A DNA stretch of 20,851 bases from Clostridiales bacterium (GTDB lineage: Bacteria > Bacillota > Clostridia > Oscillospirales > Acutalibacteraceae): NCBI GenBank assembly GCA_019419895.1, contig JAHZIE010000041.1:3290-24140 (forward strand), given 5' to 3'. Below are positions 1-6,451 of the stretch, one piece after another. Position 1 is the stretch's first letter. Each line of letters starts with the position of its first letter. The position numbers and the translations under genes are program-made. The notes below the pieces were generated by a model, which searched no databases, was not told the DNA's origin, and saw only the letters and a program-made list of their open reading frames with translations.

Positions 1-337
1 CCAACACTTCATCCTGCTGAACGCCCATAGCCAGGATAATTTTATCTTGAAGTCCAAGGGCAATCATGTTCTCCAGGGAGTTAAGCTCGTAGCAAATCAC
101 TTTTTCAGGCGCTTTCTCAAAGGTAATCTCTACTTTTTCCTTTGCGTAATTGTGTGTGGTAATGGCGACAGGATAGTTTCCTGTTTCTTCAGAAGAGCCC
201 GTCTGGTGTGAAGATGCGCCGGAAGAAAAGGTTTCCTTTTGCGAGGAGCTTTCCTCAGTGGTGGATTGGCTGCAGGCGGTCAGGCCCATCAGCATGACTG
301 CCAGAACCCCGGCCAGCAGTCTTTTGGTTTTTTTCAT
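1..337 (-). CDS. ABC transporter substrate-binding lipoprotein, BtuF/FecB-like (3' end off window)
   Basis: The first ~112 residues are visible. They start with a basic MKKTKR segment, a hydrophobic stretch and a lipobox (LTAC, lipidated Cys at residue 22), then a Ser/Thr/Gln/Glu-rich linker. The sequence then reads KVICYELNSLENMIALGL, which resembles the start of the periplasmic-binding fold of the Fe-siderophore/cobalamin class (PF01497-type). The protein should sit on the outer face of the membrane and hand its ligand to an ABC permease encoded beyond the window. The ATG at 335-337 has GGGGA about 7 nt upstream; a GGAGGG at 371-376 is too distant. The cobalamin riboswitch upstream argues for a corrinoid, cobinamide or related ligand, but the ligand is inferred. 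A heme or siderophore binder is the alternative. Confidence 0.85.
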   Translation of the reverse strand, partial: MKKTKRLLAGVLAVMLMGLTACSQSTTEESSSQKETFSSGASSHQTGSSEETGNYPVAITTHNYAKEKVEITFEKAPEKVICYELNSLENMIALGLQDKIILAMGVQQDEVL

Positions 338-381
338 AGTCGTTCCCCATTTCTTTTTTATTTATGGCTTCCCTCCTTTTC

Positions 382-417
382 AAAACAAAAAGAAGCTGCT
401 TTCGAAAAAGCAGCCTC
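382..417 (-). terminator. Intrinsic terminator of the cobalamin riboswitch
   Basis: On the minus strand an 11-bp stem (392-402 with 407-417, one G-T pair) with a TTCG loop is followed by TTTTTGTTTT. It lies between the riboswitch aptamer and the lipoprotein start. This is where a transcriptional expression platform should be, so B12 binding probably promotes termination here. Confidence 0.8.
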
Positions 418-540
418 AGCCATGGACAAAATAAGCAAAAAATCCCTTCTCCAAGCCAAAGCGGGCGCACCTTGACATAGATAAAAATATTTGCAATTCC
501 GCCAGGCATGGATTACTTTCTTCGGAAGACACCAGCCATA

Positions 541-706
541 TATATTGAGCAGGTCTCCTGACTTACGGTTCAAACGAAAGGATGCGCCTTCTCACAGATT
601 CTGTAATGGCATCGCTGCATCTTTCTTCCGAATACAGTGACCGGATCGTTTAGGATTCTCACCTAATTCCCTATTATCCCGGACTTTCATCCAGGCACTC
701 AATATG
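541..706 (-). promoter_or_regulatory. Cobalamin (AdoCbl-type) riboswitch
   Basis: Reading the minus strand from 706 down, the conserved landmarks appear in order: a P1 arm ATATTGAG (698-705), the GGTGAGAATCC segment, GATCCGGTCACTGT, a GCCATTACAG-like segment, and the B12 box AAGTCAGGAGACCTGCTC (about 547-565). The closing arm CTCAATAT (542-549) pairs with the first arm. It sits directly upstream of a terminator and the lipoprotein gene, so it should repress that gene when cobalamin is plentiful. Confidence 0.92.
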
Positions 707-714
707 TCTTTTTC

Positions 715-743
715 AGTATAATGAAGAACAAAAAGGAAGTCAA
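715..743 (-). promoter_or_regulatory. Sigma-A promoter of the cobalamin riboswitch transcript
   Basis: On the minus strand there is a -35 TTGACT (738-743), a 17-bp spacer (721-737) and a -10 TATACT (715-720). The predicted start falls a few bases before the riboswitch P1 arm, which fits a leader that begins with the aptamer. Confidence 0.75.
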
Positions 744-916
744 TGTACTTTTTTATTTATTTATTGTATTTTTTTGCTATAATTTGTTCTATACACTACC
801 TCTATAGGTACAAATCTCTAAAATACTTTCCTTTCCTGAATTTCTCCAACAGTTATATCGCAATTTCAGAAACACATTCCCGCTATCAAGCGTTTTCCCT
901 ATTCCCTGACAATTTT

Positions 917-940
917 CCAACAAGCAGATTTGCTTGTTGG
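917..940. repeat. Perfect inverted repeat, 10-bp arms
   Basis: CCAACAAGCA (917-926) and TGCTTGTTGG (931-940) are perfectly complementary around a 4-base GATT loop. There is no T-run on either side, so an intrinsic terminator is unlikely. It lies just downstream of the kinase relic and may have been its transcript end or a protein-binding site. Confidence 0.55.
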
Positions 941-959
941 GATGGTGTCACAATAACAG

Positions 960-1215
960 GAGGAATCGTCAATGCGGAATCTGAAGCTGAAAGCGCCATT
1001 TTGGCAAGGGATGGCACCTACTCGATTTCCGGAGATGCCACCAGAAAACTGTAATCAAAAGCGTTTTCTTCCGCCTATATATTCTGCCTCTGCGTGCTTC
1101 TATAACTGCTCTGGCAATTTGACAGGCCGAAACCGTACCCACTCTTTTAGAAATTACGGGATTTATTCCCTCGATAATCGAGCAAATATCATTTCCAAGT
1201 GTTCCGGAGGGAGAA
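960..1215 (-). pseudogene. Relic of a sensor histidine kinase (ATP-binding domain end)
   Basis: Pieces of the C-terminal HATPase domain of a two-component sensor kinase are legible in different minus-strand frames. In order they are PPEHLEMIFA (about 1208-1180; compare IPPEHLEKIF in intact kinases), YRGNKSRNF then a stop (1147-1149), SGYGFGLS (G2 box, about 1143-1120), then after a one-base shift IARAVIEARRGRIY (about 1118-1075), and lastly NGAFSFRFRI (about 1005-970). In order these match the F box, G2 box, following helix and final strand of the domain. At least two frameshifts and one stop prevent expression. The kinase N-terminus, phospho-acceptor His and N box are not visible, so this is the eroded tail of a deleted gene. 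The assignment rests on motif order, not on an alignment. Confidence 0.7.
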
Positions 1216-1565
1216 TATCTAAAGTGCTTTCCGCCCCCCTCTTTTGATACTTCTGATAATCATGTGAAAACATCAAAATAGATGTGTTGTTCCCGGAGCA
1301 AAAAACATGTATAGAAAAGATAATATAGCGAAAAATAGCGAAAAAACCGTATCCTAATCAGAACAAAATTTTTACCCATCTGAAAAAAGATTATTTTGCA
1401 TACCTTAATAAAAACAGCTTAAGGCTTTCTATTTTACCGCGAAAAACTTTAGAACGATACTGGTCTTGTCAAAACAAGGATGCGGGCAGAATAAGTTATC
1501 CGGAGATCATGGGAGAGATTTCATAACCGTAGAAAAGAGAAACTATTGCTTCACACTGTTCCTGT
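1216..1565. other. AT-rich intergenic DNA without recognisable gene
   Basis: No frame on either strand gives a believable protein, and no RNA family is recognisable. A short tandem duplication of TAGCGAAAAA occurs near 1327-1346. The stretch may include eroded upstream sequence of the kinase relic, but I cannot read any motif in it. Confidence 0.4.
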
Positions 1566-2092
1566 TTACTTATAATTATCAAACCTTTCTGTCTTTCCTA
1601 TATTAATTAGCATTGCCGCTGTTTCGGGATCATAACGGGAGAAAAACAGGCTTTCATCCAATTGCCGGATTGTTTCCATATTTTCTTCACTCAACGTAAG
1701 GTAAAGCCATGATAGGAGTCTTTGTTGTTCATTTAATGAAAAGGCCCACTGCCAATTAAACTGTAAAGAATAAAAAAACAAATATGGAATAAGTCAGAAA
1801 GAATGATACCCTGATAAGACAGTATTGATTTTTGTACGCTGTGGAATAGACGGCCAACATTAAAAGCTGCTTAAATGTCCCTTTTGTACTCTTTTGTTCA
1901 ACAAAAAAGATATGATAAAAATTCATTGTTTTTTTGCCGCTATATTTTATGCAAGGAATATATGGATACTGATGATACATTTCGAATCTTTCATCTTTAT
2001 GACTATTTCTCATAACTACAAGTTGAAATGAGGGATACCCCAAGAAAACTGGCGGGAAGCCGCCGATTCCTTCAAACAGCATTTTACTTTCA
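1566..2092 (-). pseudogene. Frameshifted unknown gene in two frames
   Basis: Two minus-strand frames read as protein and together cover about 170 residues. The first (from about 2092) reads NDESKMLFEGIGGFPPVFLG and continues to about 1800 (KGTFKQLLMLAVYSTAYKNQ). It then becomes a Phe/Leu-rich run that looks out of frame. The second, up to 1566, contains NWQWAFSLNEQQRLLSWLYL and ends in GKTERFDNYK. Neither has its own Shine-Dalgarno site. I read this as one gene broken by a frameshift near 1780-1830, formerly coupled to the 161-aa gene upstream. I recognise no family. Alternatives are two small coupled genes or a sequencing error. Confidence 0.45.
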
Positions 2093-2578
2093 TCATTTTT
2101 TTGCGAAATAGTTCATAAAATAATTGGTAAAAGCGGTTAACTCCTGCTCCTGTGAGATATAGACATAGAGAGACTCGTCTTCCAACCAATCATAGGCATT
2201 AATACCAATATAGTTTTTCCGATCTGGATAGATGATAAAAGCCTCAGTGGGGTATTTGTTCCGATATGCCTTTAGAATTTCTGAACGGCGGTAATAGATT
2301 GGATTTCCACACCCTGAGAGATCGGGAACAGTTGGAACTACGATTATTGTCTGTTCTGCCTCATTCCAACCGACAATAAGATTTCCAATTTTTGATTTGC
2401 TGCCATGCACAAATCCGTAGTTAAACCGGCTTACATTTTCAGTGTAGCCGAAAATTATACGGTATTCTTCTCCTTTCTCAACAACCTGATTGAAAAGAAA
2501 ACGCATTTTTTGTGCATTTGCATTGCTCTTTTCCATGTCAATCTCGGGTCCTTTAAATAATTTACTAAATAATCCCAT
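2093..2578 (-). CDS. Hypothetical protein, 161 aa
   Basis: This is an intact gene with a strong AGGAGG site 8-9 nt before its ATG. The product is soluble, with no signal peptide or membrane segment. It starts MGLFSKLFKGPEIDMEKSNA, followed by a helix with many charges. A mixed alpha/beta body follows, rich in aromatic residues (IIFGYTENVSRFNYGF, IGNLIVGWNEAEQTIIVVPT, YPTEAFIIYPDRKNYIG). It ends ...ELTAFTNYFMNYFAKK. I do not recognise the family. The MGLFSKLF start resembles many small phage/immunity-like or stress-associated proteins of Firmicutes, but that is too weak to assign a function. It ends in an A7 run that overlaps the decayed downstream reading frame. It has a hairpin in its leader and a candidate promoter at 2767-2795. 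Confidence 0.7.
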   Translation of the reverse strand: MGLFSKLFKGPEIDMEKSNANAQKMRFLFNQVVEKGEEYRIIFGYTENVSRFNYGFVHGSKSKIGNLIVGWNEAEQTIIVVPTVPDLSGCGNPIYYRRSEILKAYRNKYPTEAFIIYPDRKNYIGINAYDWLEDESLYVYISQEQELTAFTNYFMNYFAKK

Positions 2579-2611
2579 GACTTATTTCCTCCTGAGTATT
2601 ATTTTATTTTT

Positions 2612-2647
2612 ATACCGGAAAAAGTTTAGAGTTCTTTTTTTCGGTAT
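2612..2647 (-). promoter_or_regulatory. Leader hairpin upstream of the 161-aa gene
   Basis: ATACCG (2612-2617) and CGGTAT (2642-2647) form the base of a hairpin that continues through GAAAAAG against CTTTTTTT. It sits about 25 nt upstream of the AGGAGG site in the predicted 5' UTR. It is not followed by a proper T-run. It could stabilise the transcript or bind a regulator. Confidence 0.4.
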
Positions 2648-2766
2648 GGGAACGGTGTCATAATCTTTATTTAAACTGTAATTTTCTATCAACTTTTGAG
2701 ATGCTGGTGCGGGGCATTAGAAATAAATTTCATGTTTTAATTAACTTCCATTAGAGATAAATTATA

Positions 2767-2795
2767 ATTTTATGAAAAATAAAGATAAAATTCAA
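2767..2795 (-). promoter_or_regulatory. Candidate promoter for the 161-aa gene
   Basis: On the minus strand a -35 TTGAAT (2790-2795), a 17-bp spacer and a -10 TAAAAT (2767-2772) are present. They lie just past the terminator of the TetR gene and would give a ~180-nt leader. The surrounding AT-rich sequence makes chance matches likely. Confidence 0.4.
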
Positions 2796-2815
2796 AAAAT
2801 GTATTTATTTGCTGC

Positions 2816-2854
2816 AAAAAATTGCCGGACCTGATGTGTCGGTATAAGGTCCGG
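2816..2854 (-). terminator. Intrinsic terminator downstream of the TetR gene
   Basis: An 8-bp GC-rich stem, CCGGACCT (2825-2832) with AGGTCCGG (2847-2854), is followed on the minus strand by CAATTTTTT. It begins 7 nt after the TetR stop codon. Confidence 0.75.
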
Positions 2855-2860
2855 ACTAGC

Positions 2861-3493
2861 TCAGATATCCATCTTAGAAACGTCGGATTCTTTCAAACTC
2901 TCAAGCCGATCAACAATTGCATTAATTTGAAAATCAACCGTTTCATCGGCGGCCTCCGGCACAAAGAGAGGAAGAGTGTCAGGAATGGCCCTGCGGACAA
3001 TCATTACCGTTAGACTGAGATTAGTGAACAAACGAATCCTTGCTGTATCAGCCTGAATTCCAAAGCTCTTTAATATTTCTCCAAAAAGGCGAGTCTGATT
3101 CCTGCGGAACTGTTGATAGCTTTGACGCGATAAACGCCGAAAAATCAGCTGCTGTTCTTCAATTGTCAGTACGGCAATACCATTTTCTTCGCCATAACAG
3201 CAGGAATATAAAAATCGCTTGACAGCATCACGCCAACTTAAAGCAGGATCAGCCATCAGGCTACGGGCATAAGCAATAATTTTAGGTTGTTGAAGATATA
3301 AAGCTTCCACAATTAGTTCTTCTTTCGCAGTGAAAAAAGAATAGAAAAATGTCCTTGAAACACCTACTTTTTTATAAATCTGTTCTACCGTGGTATGCTG
3401 GATTCCCTGTTTTGCCATCAGTTCAAGCCCGACAGAAACAAGGGTATGTCTAATTTTCTTCCGTTCCTCATCCGAATAAGAGACTTTAGGCAT
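2861..3493 (-). CDS. TetR/AcrR-family transcriptional regulator
   Basis: The 210-aa product has the usual TetR length. Its N-terminus (residues about 5-60) carries the TetR DNA-binding domain: ERKKIRHTLVSVGLELMAKQ, then the helix-turn-helix TTVEQIYKKVGVSRTFFYSF and FTAKEELI. The rest is a helical ligand/dimer domain that varies between family members, so the inducer cannot be read. The ATG at 3491-3493 (MPKVSYS) is preferred because GGGAG lies about 8 nt upstream; an in-frame TTG 24 nt earlier has no such site. A perfect inverted repeat over its promoter points to autorepression. The neighbouring genes are an unknown 161-aa gene and queA, neither an obvious efflux pump or enzyme target, so the regulon is unknown. 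Confidence 0.92.
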   Translation of the reverse strand: MPKVSYSDEERKKIRHTLVSVGLELMAKQGIQHTTVEQIYKKVGVSRTFFYSFFTAKEELIVEALYLQQPKIIAYARSLMADPALSWRDAVKRFLYSCCYGEENGIAVLTIEEQQLIFRRLSRQSYQQFRRNQTRLFGEILKSFGIQADTARIRLFTNLSLTVMIVRRAIPDTLPLFVPEAADETVDFQINAIVDRLESLKESDVSKMDI

Positions 3494-3506
3494 CTGTTTT
3501 CTCCCG

Positions 3507-3538
3507 AATAAAAACAAATTAAATAATATGTTTTTATT
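3507..3538. promoter_or_regulatory. Putative TetR operator (inverted repeat)
   Basis: AATAAAAACA (3507-3516) and TGTTTTTATT (3529-3538) are perfect 10-base inverted arms separated by 12 bp. The dyad lies 14 bp upstream of the TetR start codon and overlaps the predicted -10. This is the position of an autorepressor site. Direct binding is inferred. Confidence 0.65.
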
Positions 3539-3779
3539 TTATCACAATAAGGAAGAAAAAACAAGAAAATTTTTTATTAATAGGGAATATTTTGGAATAT
3601 CTTTGTGTGAAATACGAAAAAAGGACAGATACGGTTTCGATGATTTTCAGATGACAAACTATGTTCAGCCATACCCTATTTCCAGAGAAGAAAGAAAATC
3701 AATGGATGAACCTGAAATATTCTGGCAGGAGACTGTGTATGGTAAAGCTATAGTATCAGCATGGCATCTCCAAAGCTAA
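3528..3779 (+). CDS. Doubtful small ORF (83 aa) divergent from the TetR gene
   Basis: This open frame starts inside the putative operator, has no ribosome binding site, and runs 32 nt into the 3' end of queA on the other strand. Its first third is Lys/Phe-rich, as AT-rich non-coding DNA tends to be. The latter part (MTNYVQPYPISREERKSMDE and on) looks more protein-like. It could be the remnant of a gene once controlled by the divergent TetR regulator, or chance. No family is recognised. Confidence 0.2.
   Translation: MFLFYHNKEEKTRKFFINREYFGISLCEIRKKDRYGFDDFQMTNYVQPYPISREERKSMDEPEIFWQETVYGKAIVSAWHLQS
3536..3564 (-). promoter_or_regulatory. Candidate promoter of the TetR gene
   Basis: On the minus strand there is a -35 TTGTTT (3559-3564), a 17-bp spacer and a -10 TAAAAT (3536-3541). 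The -10 overlaps the right arm of the putative operator, so a bound dimer would block initiation. Confidence 0.5.
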
Positions 3780-4776
3780 AAAAGCGATATTTTTCTTCTA
3801 CAGCAATTTTATAGGCATGCATTGTCTGCTCATATCCAGCAAAAGCGGAGACTAACATAATCAAAGTGCTCTCGGGAAGATGGAAATTTGTAATCAATCC
3901 ATCCAGCACCTGAAACTGATAGCCGGGATAAATAAAAATATCGGTCCAGCCATCTGCTTCTTTTATTTCACCATACAGTTTTGCTATCGATTCCAACGTG
4001 CGGCAACTGGTGGTTCCAACCGCAATGACTCTTCCCCCCTCTTTTTTGCATTGGAGGATCATAGCAGCTGTCTCTTTAGGAAGATGATAGTGTTCTGAAT
4101 GCATCTTATGTTCTGTAATATTATCCACCTTCACGGGACGGAATGTGCCCAAACCAACATGAAGGGTGACGAATCCCACTTTTATCCCTTTTGCCTTTAT
4201 TTTTTCAAGAAGCTCTTTCGTAAAATGCAGCCCCGCCGTCGGCGCCGCGGCTGATCCCGGTTCTTTAGAATAAACAGTCTGATATCTTTCTTTTTCCTTC
4301 AGCTCCTGGGTGATATAATGGGGAAGCGGCATTTGTCCTATTTCATTCAGAGCGGAAAAGAAATTCCCTTCGCAGTCAAATTTTGCCAGCCGGTTGCCTC
4401 CTTCAAGGATATCAATGATTTCCGCCTGAAGCCGGCCGCCTCCAAAAGAAAAGCGGGAACCTAGCTTCGCACGTTTTCCCGGGCCGGTCAGCACCTCCCA
4501 AATATTATGTTCCTTTTGGTTGAGAAGCAAAAACTCCACATGCGCGCCGGTTCCATCCTTAACACCATACAGTCTCGAAGGCAGCACTCTGGAATCATTT
4601 AAAACCAGGCAATCCCCTGGATTGAGCTTATCAATAATATCCACAAAACGTTTGTGTTCTATCACTCCTGTTTCTTTGTCCATACATAACAGACGGGAGC
4701 TGTCTCTCTTTTCAAGAGGGGTCTGTGCGATCAATTCCTGCGGCAAATCATAATAAAAATCTTTTTTTTGATACAT
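3748..4776 (-). CDS. queA: S-adenosylmethionine:tRNA ribosyltransferase-isomerase
   Basis: QueA transfers and rearranges the ribose of S-adenosylmethionine onto 7-aminomethyl-7-deazaguanine at tRNA position 34, giving epoxyqueuosine. The 342-aa product follows the family from end to end. Landmarks are YDLPQELIAQTPLEKRDSSR near the N-terminus, CLVLNDSRVLPSRL, YSKEPGSAAAPTAGLHF, TLHVGLGTFRPV, VGTTSCRTLE, GWTDIFIYPGYQF, TNFHLPESTLIMLVSA and the C-terminal YRFFSFGDAML. The ATG at 4774-4776 is chosen because GGAGAG lies just upstream and the protein then begins like other QueAs; upstream in-frame GTG and ATG codons lack a site. It is monocistronic here, with its own extended -10 promoter and a short hairpin-containing leader. 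None of the usual preQ1-synthesis genes or tgt is adjacent. Confidence 0.97.
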   Translation of the reverse strand: MYQKKDFYYDLPQELIAQTPLEKRDSSRLLCMDKETGVIEHKRFVDIIDKLNPGDCLVLNDSRVLPSRLYGVKDGTGAHVEFLLLNQKEHNIWEVLTGPGKRAKLGSRFSFGGGRLQAEIIDILEGGNRLAKFDCEGNFFSALNEIGQMPLPHYITQELKEKERYQTVYSKEPGSAAAPTAGLHFTKELLEKIKAKGIKVGFVTLHVGLGTFRPVKVDNITEHKMHSEHYHLPKETAAMILQCKKEGGRVIAVGTTSCRTLESIAKLYGEIKEADGWTDIFIYPGYQFQVLDGLITNFHLPESTLIMLVSAFAGYEQTMHAYKIAVEEKYRFFSFGDAMLIL

Positions 4777-4861
4777 GATACTCTCCATCTTTTCCACACA
4801 GATTCACAATTGCTGGCGGTTTTACTTTTCCGATAAAACACCAGTCTTTTTGATTGGACAA

Positions 4862-4890
4862 ATTATACCATTCTTCCTGTGTTTTATCAA
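4862..4890 (-). promoter_or_regulatory. Promoter of queA
   Basis: On the minus strand a -35 TTGATA (4885-4890), a 17-bp spacer and a perfect -10 TATAAT (4862-4867) are preceded by TGG, which makes an extended -10. The ~80-nt leader contains a hairpin (CTGG-GTTTTA against TAAAAC-CCAG). It does not look like a preQ1 riboswitch. Confidence 0.8.
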
Positions 4891-4910
4891 AAAAATCGTC
4901 ATCATATAAA

Positions 4911-4939
4911 TTGACAATTGCACTATATAATGATATCAT
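4911..4939 (+). promoter_or_regulatory. Promoter of the lysine riboswitch / asd transcript
   Basis: A consensus -35 TTGACA (4911-4916) is followed by a 17-bp spacer and TATCAT (4934-4939). A TATAAT at 4926-4931 sits too close to that -35 to pair with it. The promoter is back to back with the queA promoter, 20 bp apart. Confidence 0.65.
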
Positions 4940-4975
4940 TAAAACACAATTTTGCAATAGAATATTATATTTTAA

Positions 4976-5145
4976 GATAGAGGCGCGGTTAAAAATAGTA
5001 TCAGACAGAAGGCGGTCCAAAACGCTGGTGCATGTTTGAAAAAGGGTTAGCCGCCGAAGATGGGGGCAGTTTGGAAGCTTTCATCTGGGAACAATGGCGA
5101 AAGCGTTGTGACTGTCATCATACTGAGATATGATGGAGGGCTATC
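4976..5145 (+). promoter_or_regulatory. Lysine riboswitch (L box)
   Basis: The conserved L-box segments occur in order: GATAGAGGCGCGG, AGTA, GCCGCCGAAG, GACTGTCA and GGAGGGCTATC. The first GATAG and the last CTATC pair as P1. The Bacillus subtilis lysC leader has the same segments. It stands before asd and dapA, so high lysine should turn the operon down. Confidence 0.93.
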
Positions 5146-5189
5146 AGGTTCATTGAAAAAATGAATCCTCCTAATATGGACGTATGAAT

Positions 5190-5211
5190 GGCCGGTTTTG
5201 CCGGTTTTTTT
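5190..5211 (+). terminator. Terminator of the lysine riboswitch
   Basis: The stem GGCCGG/CCGGTT (four GC pairs plus two G-T pairs) with a TTTTG loop is followed by a run of seven T. It lies between the aptamer and asd, as expected for an OFF-switch expression platform. A separate hairpin (about 5147-5170) between aptamer and terminator may be part of the alternative fold. Confidence 0.65.
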
Positions 5212-5334
5212 CATATCTGAAAATTTTCAAGTTGCAAAATCCTCTGTGGAAAAGACACATTTTCAGAACAGGTTCCTGCCGCCGAATGAACCTGTTTACC
5301 AAAAATCCCCTGCGGCGGAGAAAAGAGGAAATTT

Positions 5335-6414
5335 ATGAAAAGATATCGTGTAGGCATTATTGGCGCTACCGGAATGGTTGGCCAGCGGTTTGCCACCCTT
5401 CTGGAAAATCATCCGTGGTTTGAGGTTAAGGTGCTTGCCGCCAGTGCAAACTCTGCCGGAAAAACTTATGAGGAAGCGGTTGGTTCCCGTTGGGCTATCG
5501 AAAAGCCAATGCCTGAATCTATGAAAAAAATGGTTATCCATGATGCTTCCGCCGATATTGATGAGATCGCATCCCAAGTGGATTTTGTATTCTGCGCCGT
5601 AAATATGAAGAAGGATGAATGCAAGGCTTTGGAAGAAGCTTATGCCAAAGCGGAATGCCCTGTTGTTTCCAATAACAGTGCCCACCGCGGCACTCCGGAC
5701 GTTCCTATGATTATTCCTGAAATCAACGCTTCTCATGCAGCTGTTATCGAGCATCAGAGAAAGCGCCTTGGAACCAAGCGGGGATTTATTTCTGTAAAAT
5801 CAAACTGCTCTCTGCAGAGCTATGTTCCGGCGGTTCATCCCCTGATGGACTTAGGTGTGACAAAAATATTGGCCTGCACCTATCAGGCTATTTCGGGAGC
5901 TGGCAAAACTTTCGAAACCATGCCGGAAATTGTCGACAACATCATTCCTTTTATTGGCGGTGAGGAAGAGAAATCTGAGCAGGAGCCTTTAAAAATTTGG
6001 GGACATGTAGAAAATGGGGTAATTGTAAATGCGGTCTCTCCCAGTGTGACCGCCCAATGCCTTCGTGTTCCTGTCTCAAATGGACATACCGCGGCTGTTT
6101 TTGCTTCCTTTGACAAAAAGGTATCCATTGACGAGATCATTTCCCGCTGGGAAAATTACAAAGGACGTGCCCAGGAGCTGGCGCTTCCCTCCGCGCCCAA
6201 ACAGTTCCTCCATTATTTCCGTGAGGATAACCGTCCCCAAGCAAAGTTGGATCGTGAACTGGAAGGCGGTATGGCTGTTTCTATCGGCCGCCTGCGCCCC
6301 GATACTCAATATGATATCAAGTTTGTCTGCCTTTCCCACAATACTCTTCGAGGGGCTGCCGGCGGTGCAGTGCTGATGGCGGAGCTTCTGTGCGCGGAAG
6401 GCTATATGGATTAA
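5335..6414 (+). CDS. asd: Aspartate-semialdehyde dehydrogenase (archaeal/fungal-type)
   Basis: Asd reduces aspartyl phosphate with NADPH to aspartate semialdehyde, the branch point to diaminopimelate/lysine and to threonine/methionine. The 359-aa product has the nucleotide-binding loop GIIGATGMVGQRF (residues 7-19), the active-site Cys in VKSNCSLQSY (C158), and RVPVSNGHTAAVF with the substrate Arg and catalytic His (R244, H251). Length and motif wording fit the archaeal/fungal branch of the family rather than the usual E. coli or Bacillus type. An AGAGGAAA site precedes the ATG. It is the first gene after the lysine riboswitch and is followed after ~30 nt by dapA. Confidence 0.96.
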   Translation: MKRYRVGIIGATGMVGQRFATLLENHPWFEVKVLAASANSAGKTYEEAVGSRWAIEKPMPESMKKMVIHDASADIDEIASQVDFVFCAVNMKKDECKALEEAYAKAECPVVSNNSAHRGTPDVPMIIPEINASHAAVIEHQRKRLGTKRGFISVKSNCSLQSYVPAVHPLMDLGVTKILACTYQAISGAGKTFETMPEIVDNIIPFIGGEEEKSEQEPLKIWGHVENGVIVNAVSPSVTAQCLRVPVSNGHTAAVFASFDKKVSIDEIISRWENYKGRAQELALPSAPKQFLHYFREDNRPQAKLDRELEGGMAVSIGRLRPDTQYDIKFVCLSHNTLRGAAGGAVLMAELLCAEGYMD

Positions 6415-6451
6415 TTGGTGAAGATTTATTGCTGAAAGGCTCGTGATAATT

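Noticed and set aside
775..783. Extended -10 TGCTATAAT on the plus strand
   Set aside because: No convincing -35 box and no gene downstream in that direction; chance in AT-rich DNA is likely.
743..1054. Plus-strand 103-codon ORF whose end (GVTITGGIVNAESEAESAIL) looks like a repeat-rich surface protein
   Set aside because: The same DNA reads on the minus strand as ordered histidine kinase motifs, the ORF start is low-complexity Phe/Tyr/Ile, and it lacks a ribosome site.
4777..4861. preQ1 riboswitch in the queA leader
   Set aside because: A hairpin is present, but the short pseudoknot with its A-rich tail typical of preQ1 aptamers is not.
4748..5020. Minus-strand 90-codon ORF upstream of queA
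   Set aside because: It spans two promoters and the start of the lysine riboswitch and has no ribosome site or recognisable motif.
5296..5754. Minus-strand 152-codon ORF opposite asd
   Set aside because: Antisense shadow of a conserved enzyme with no start signal.
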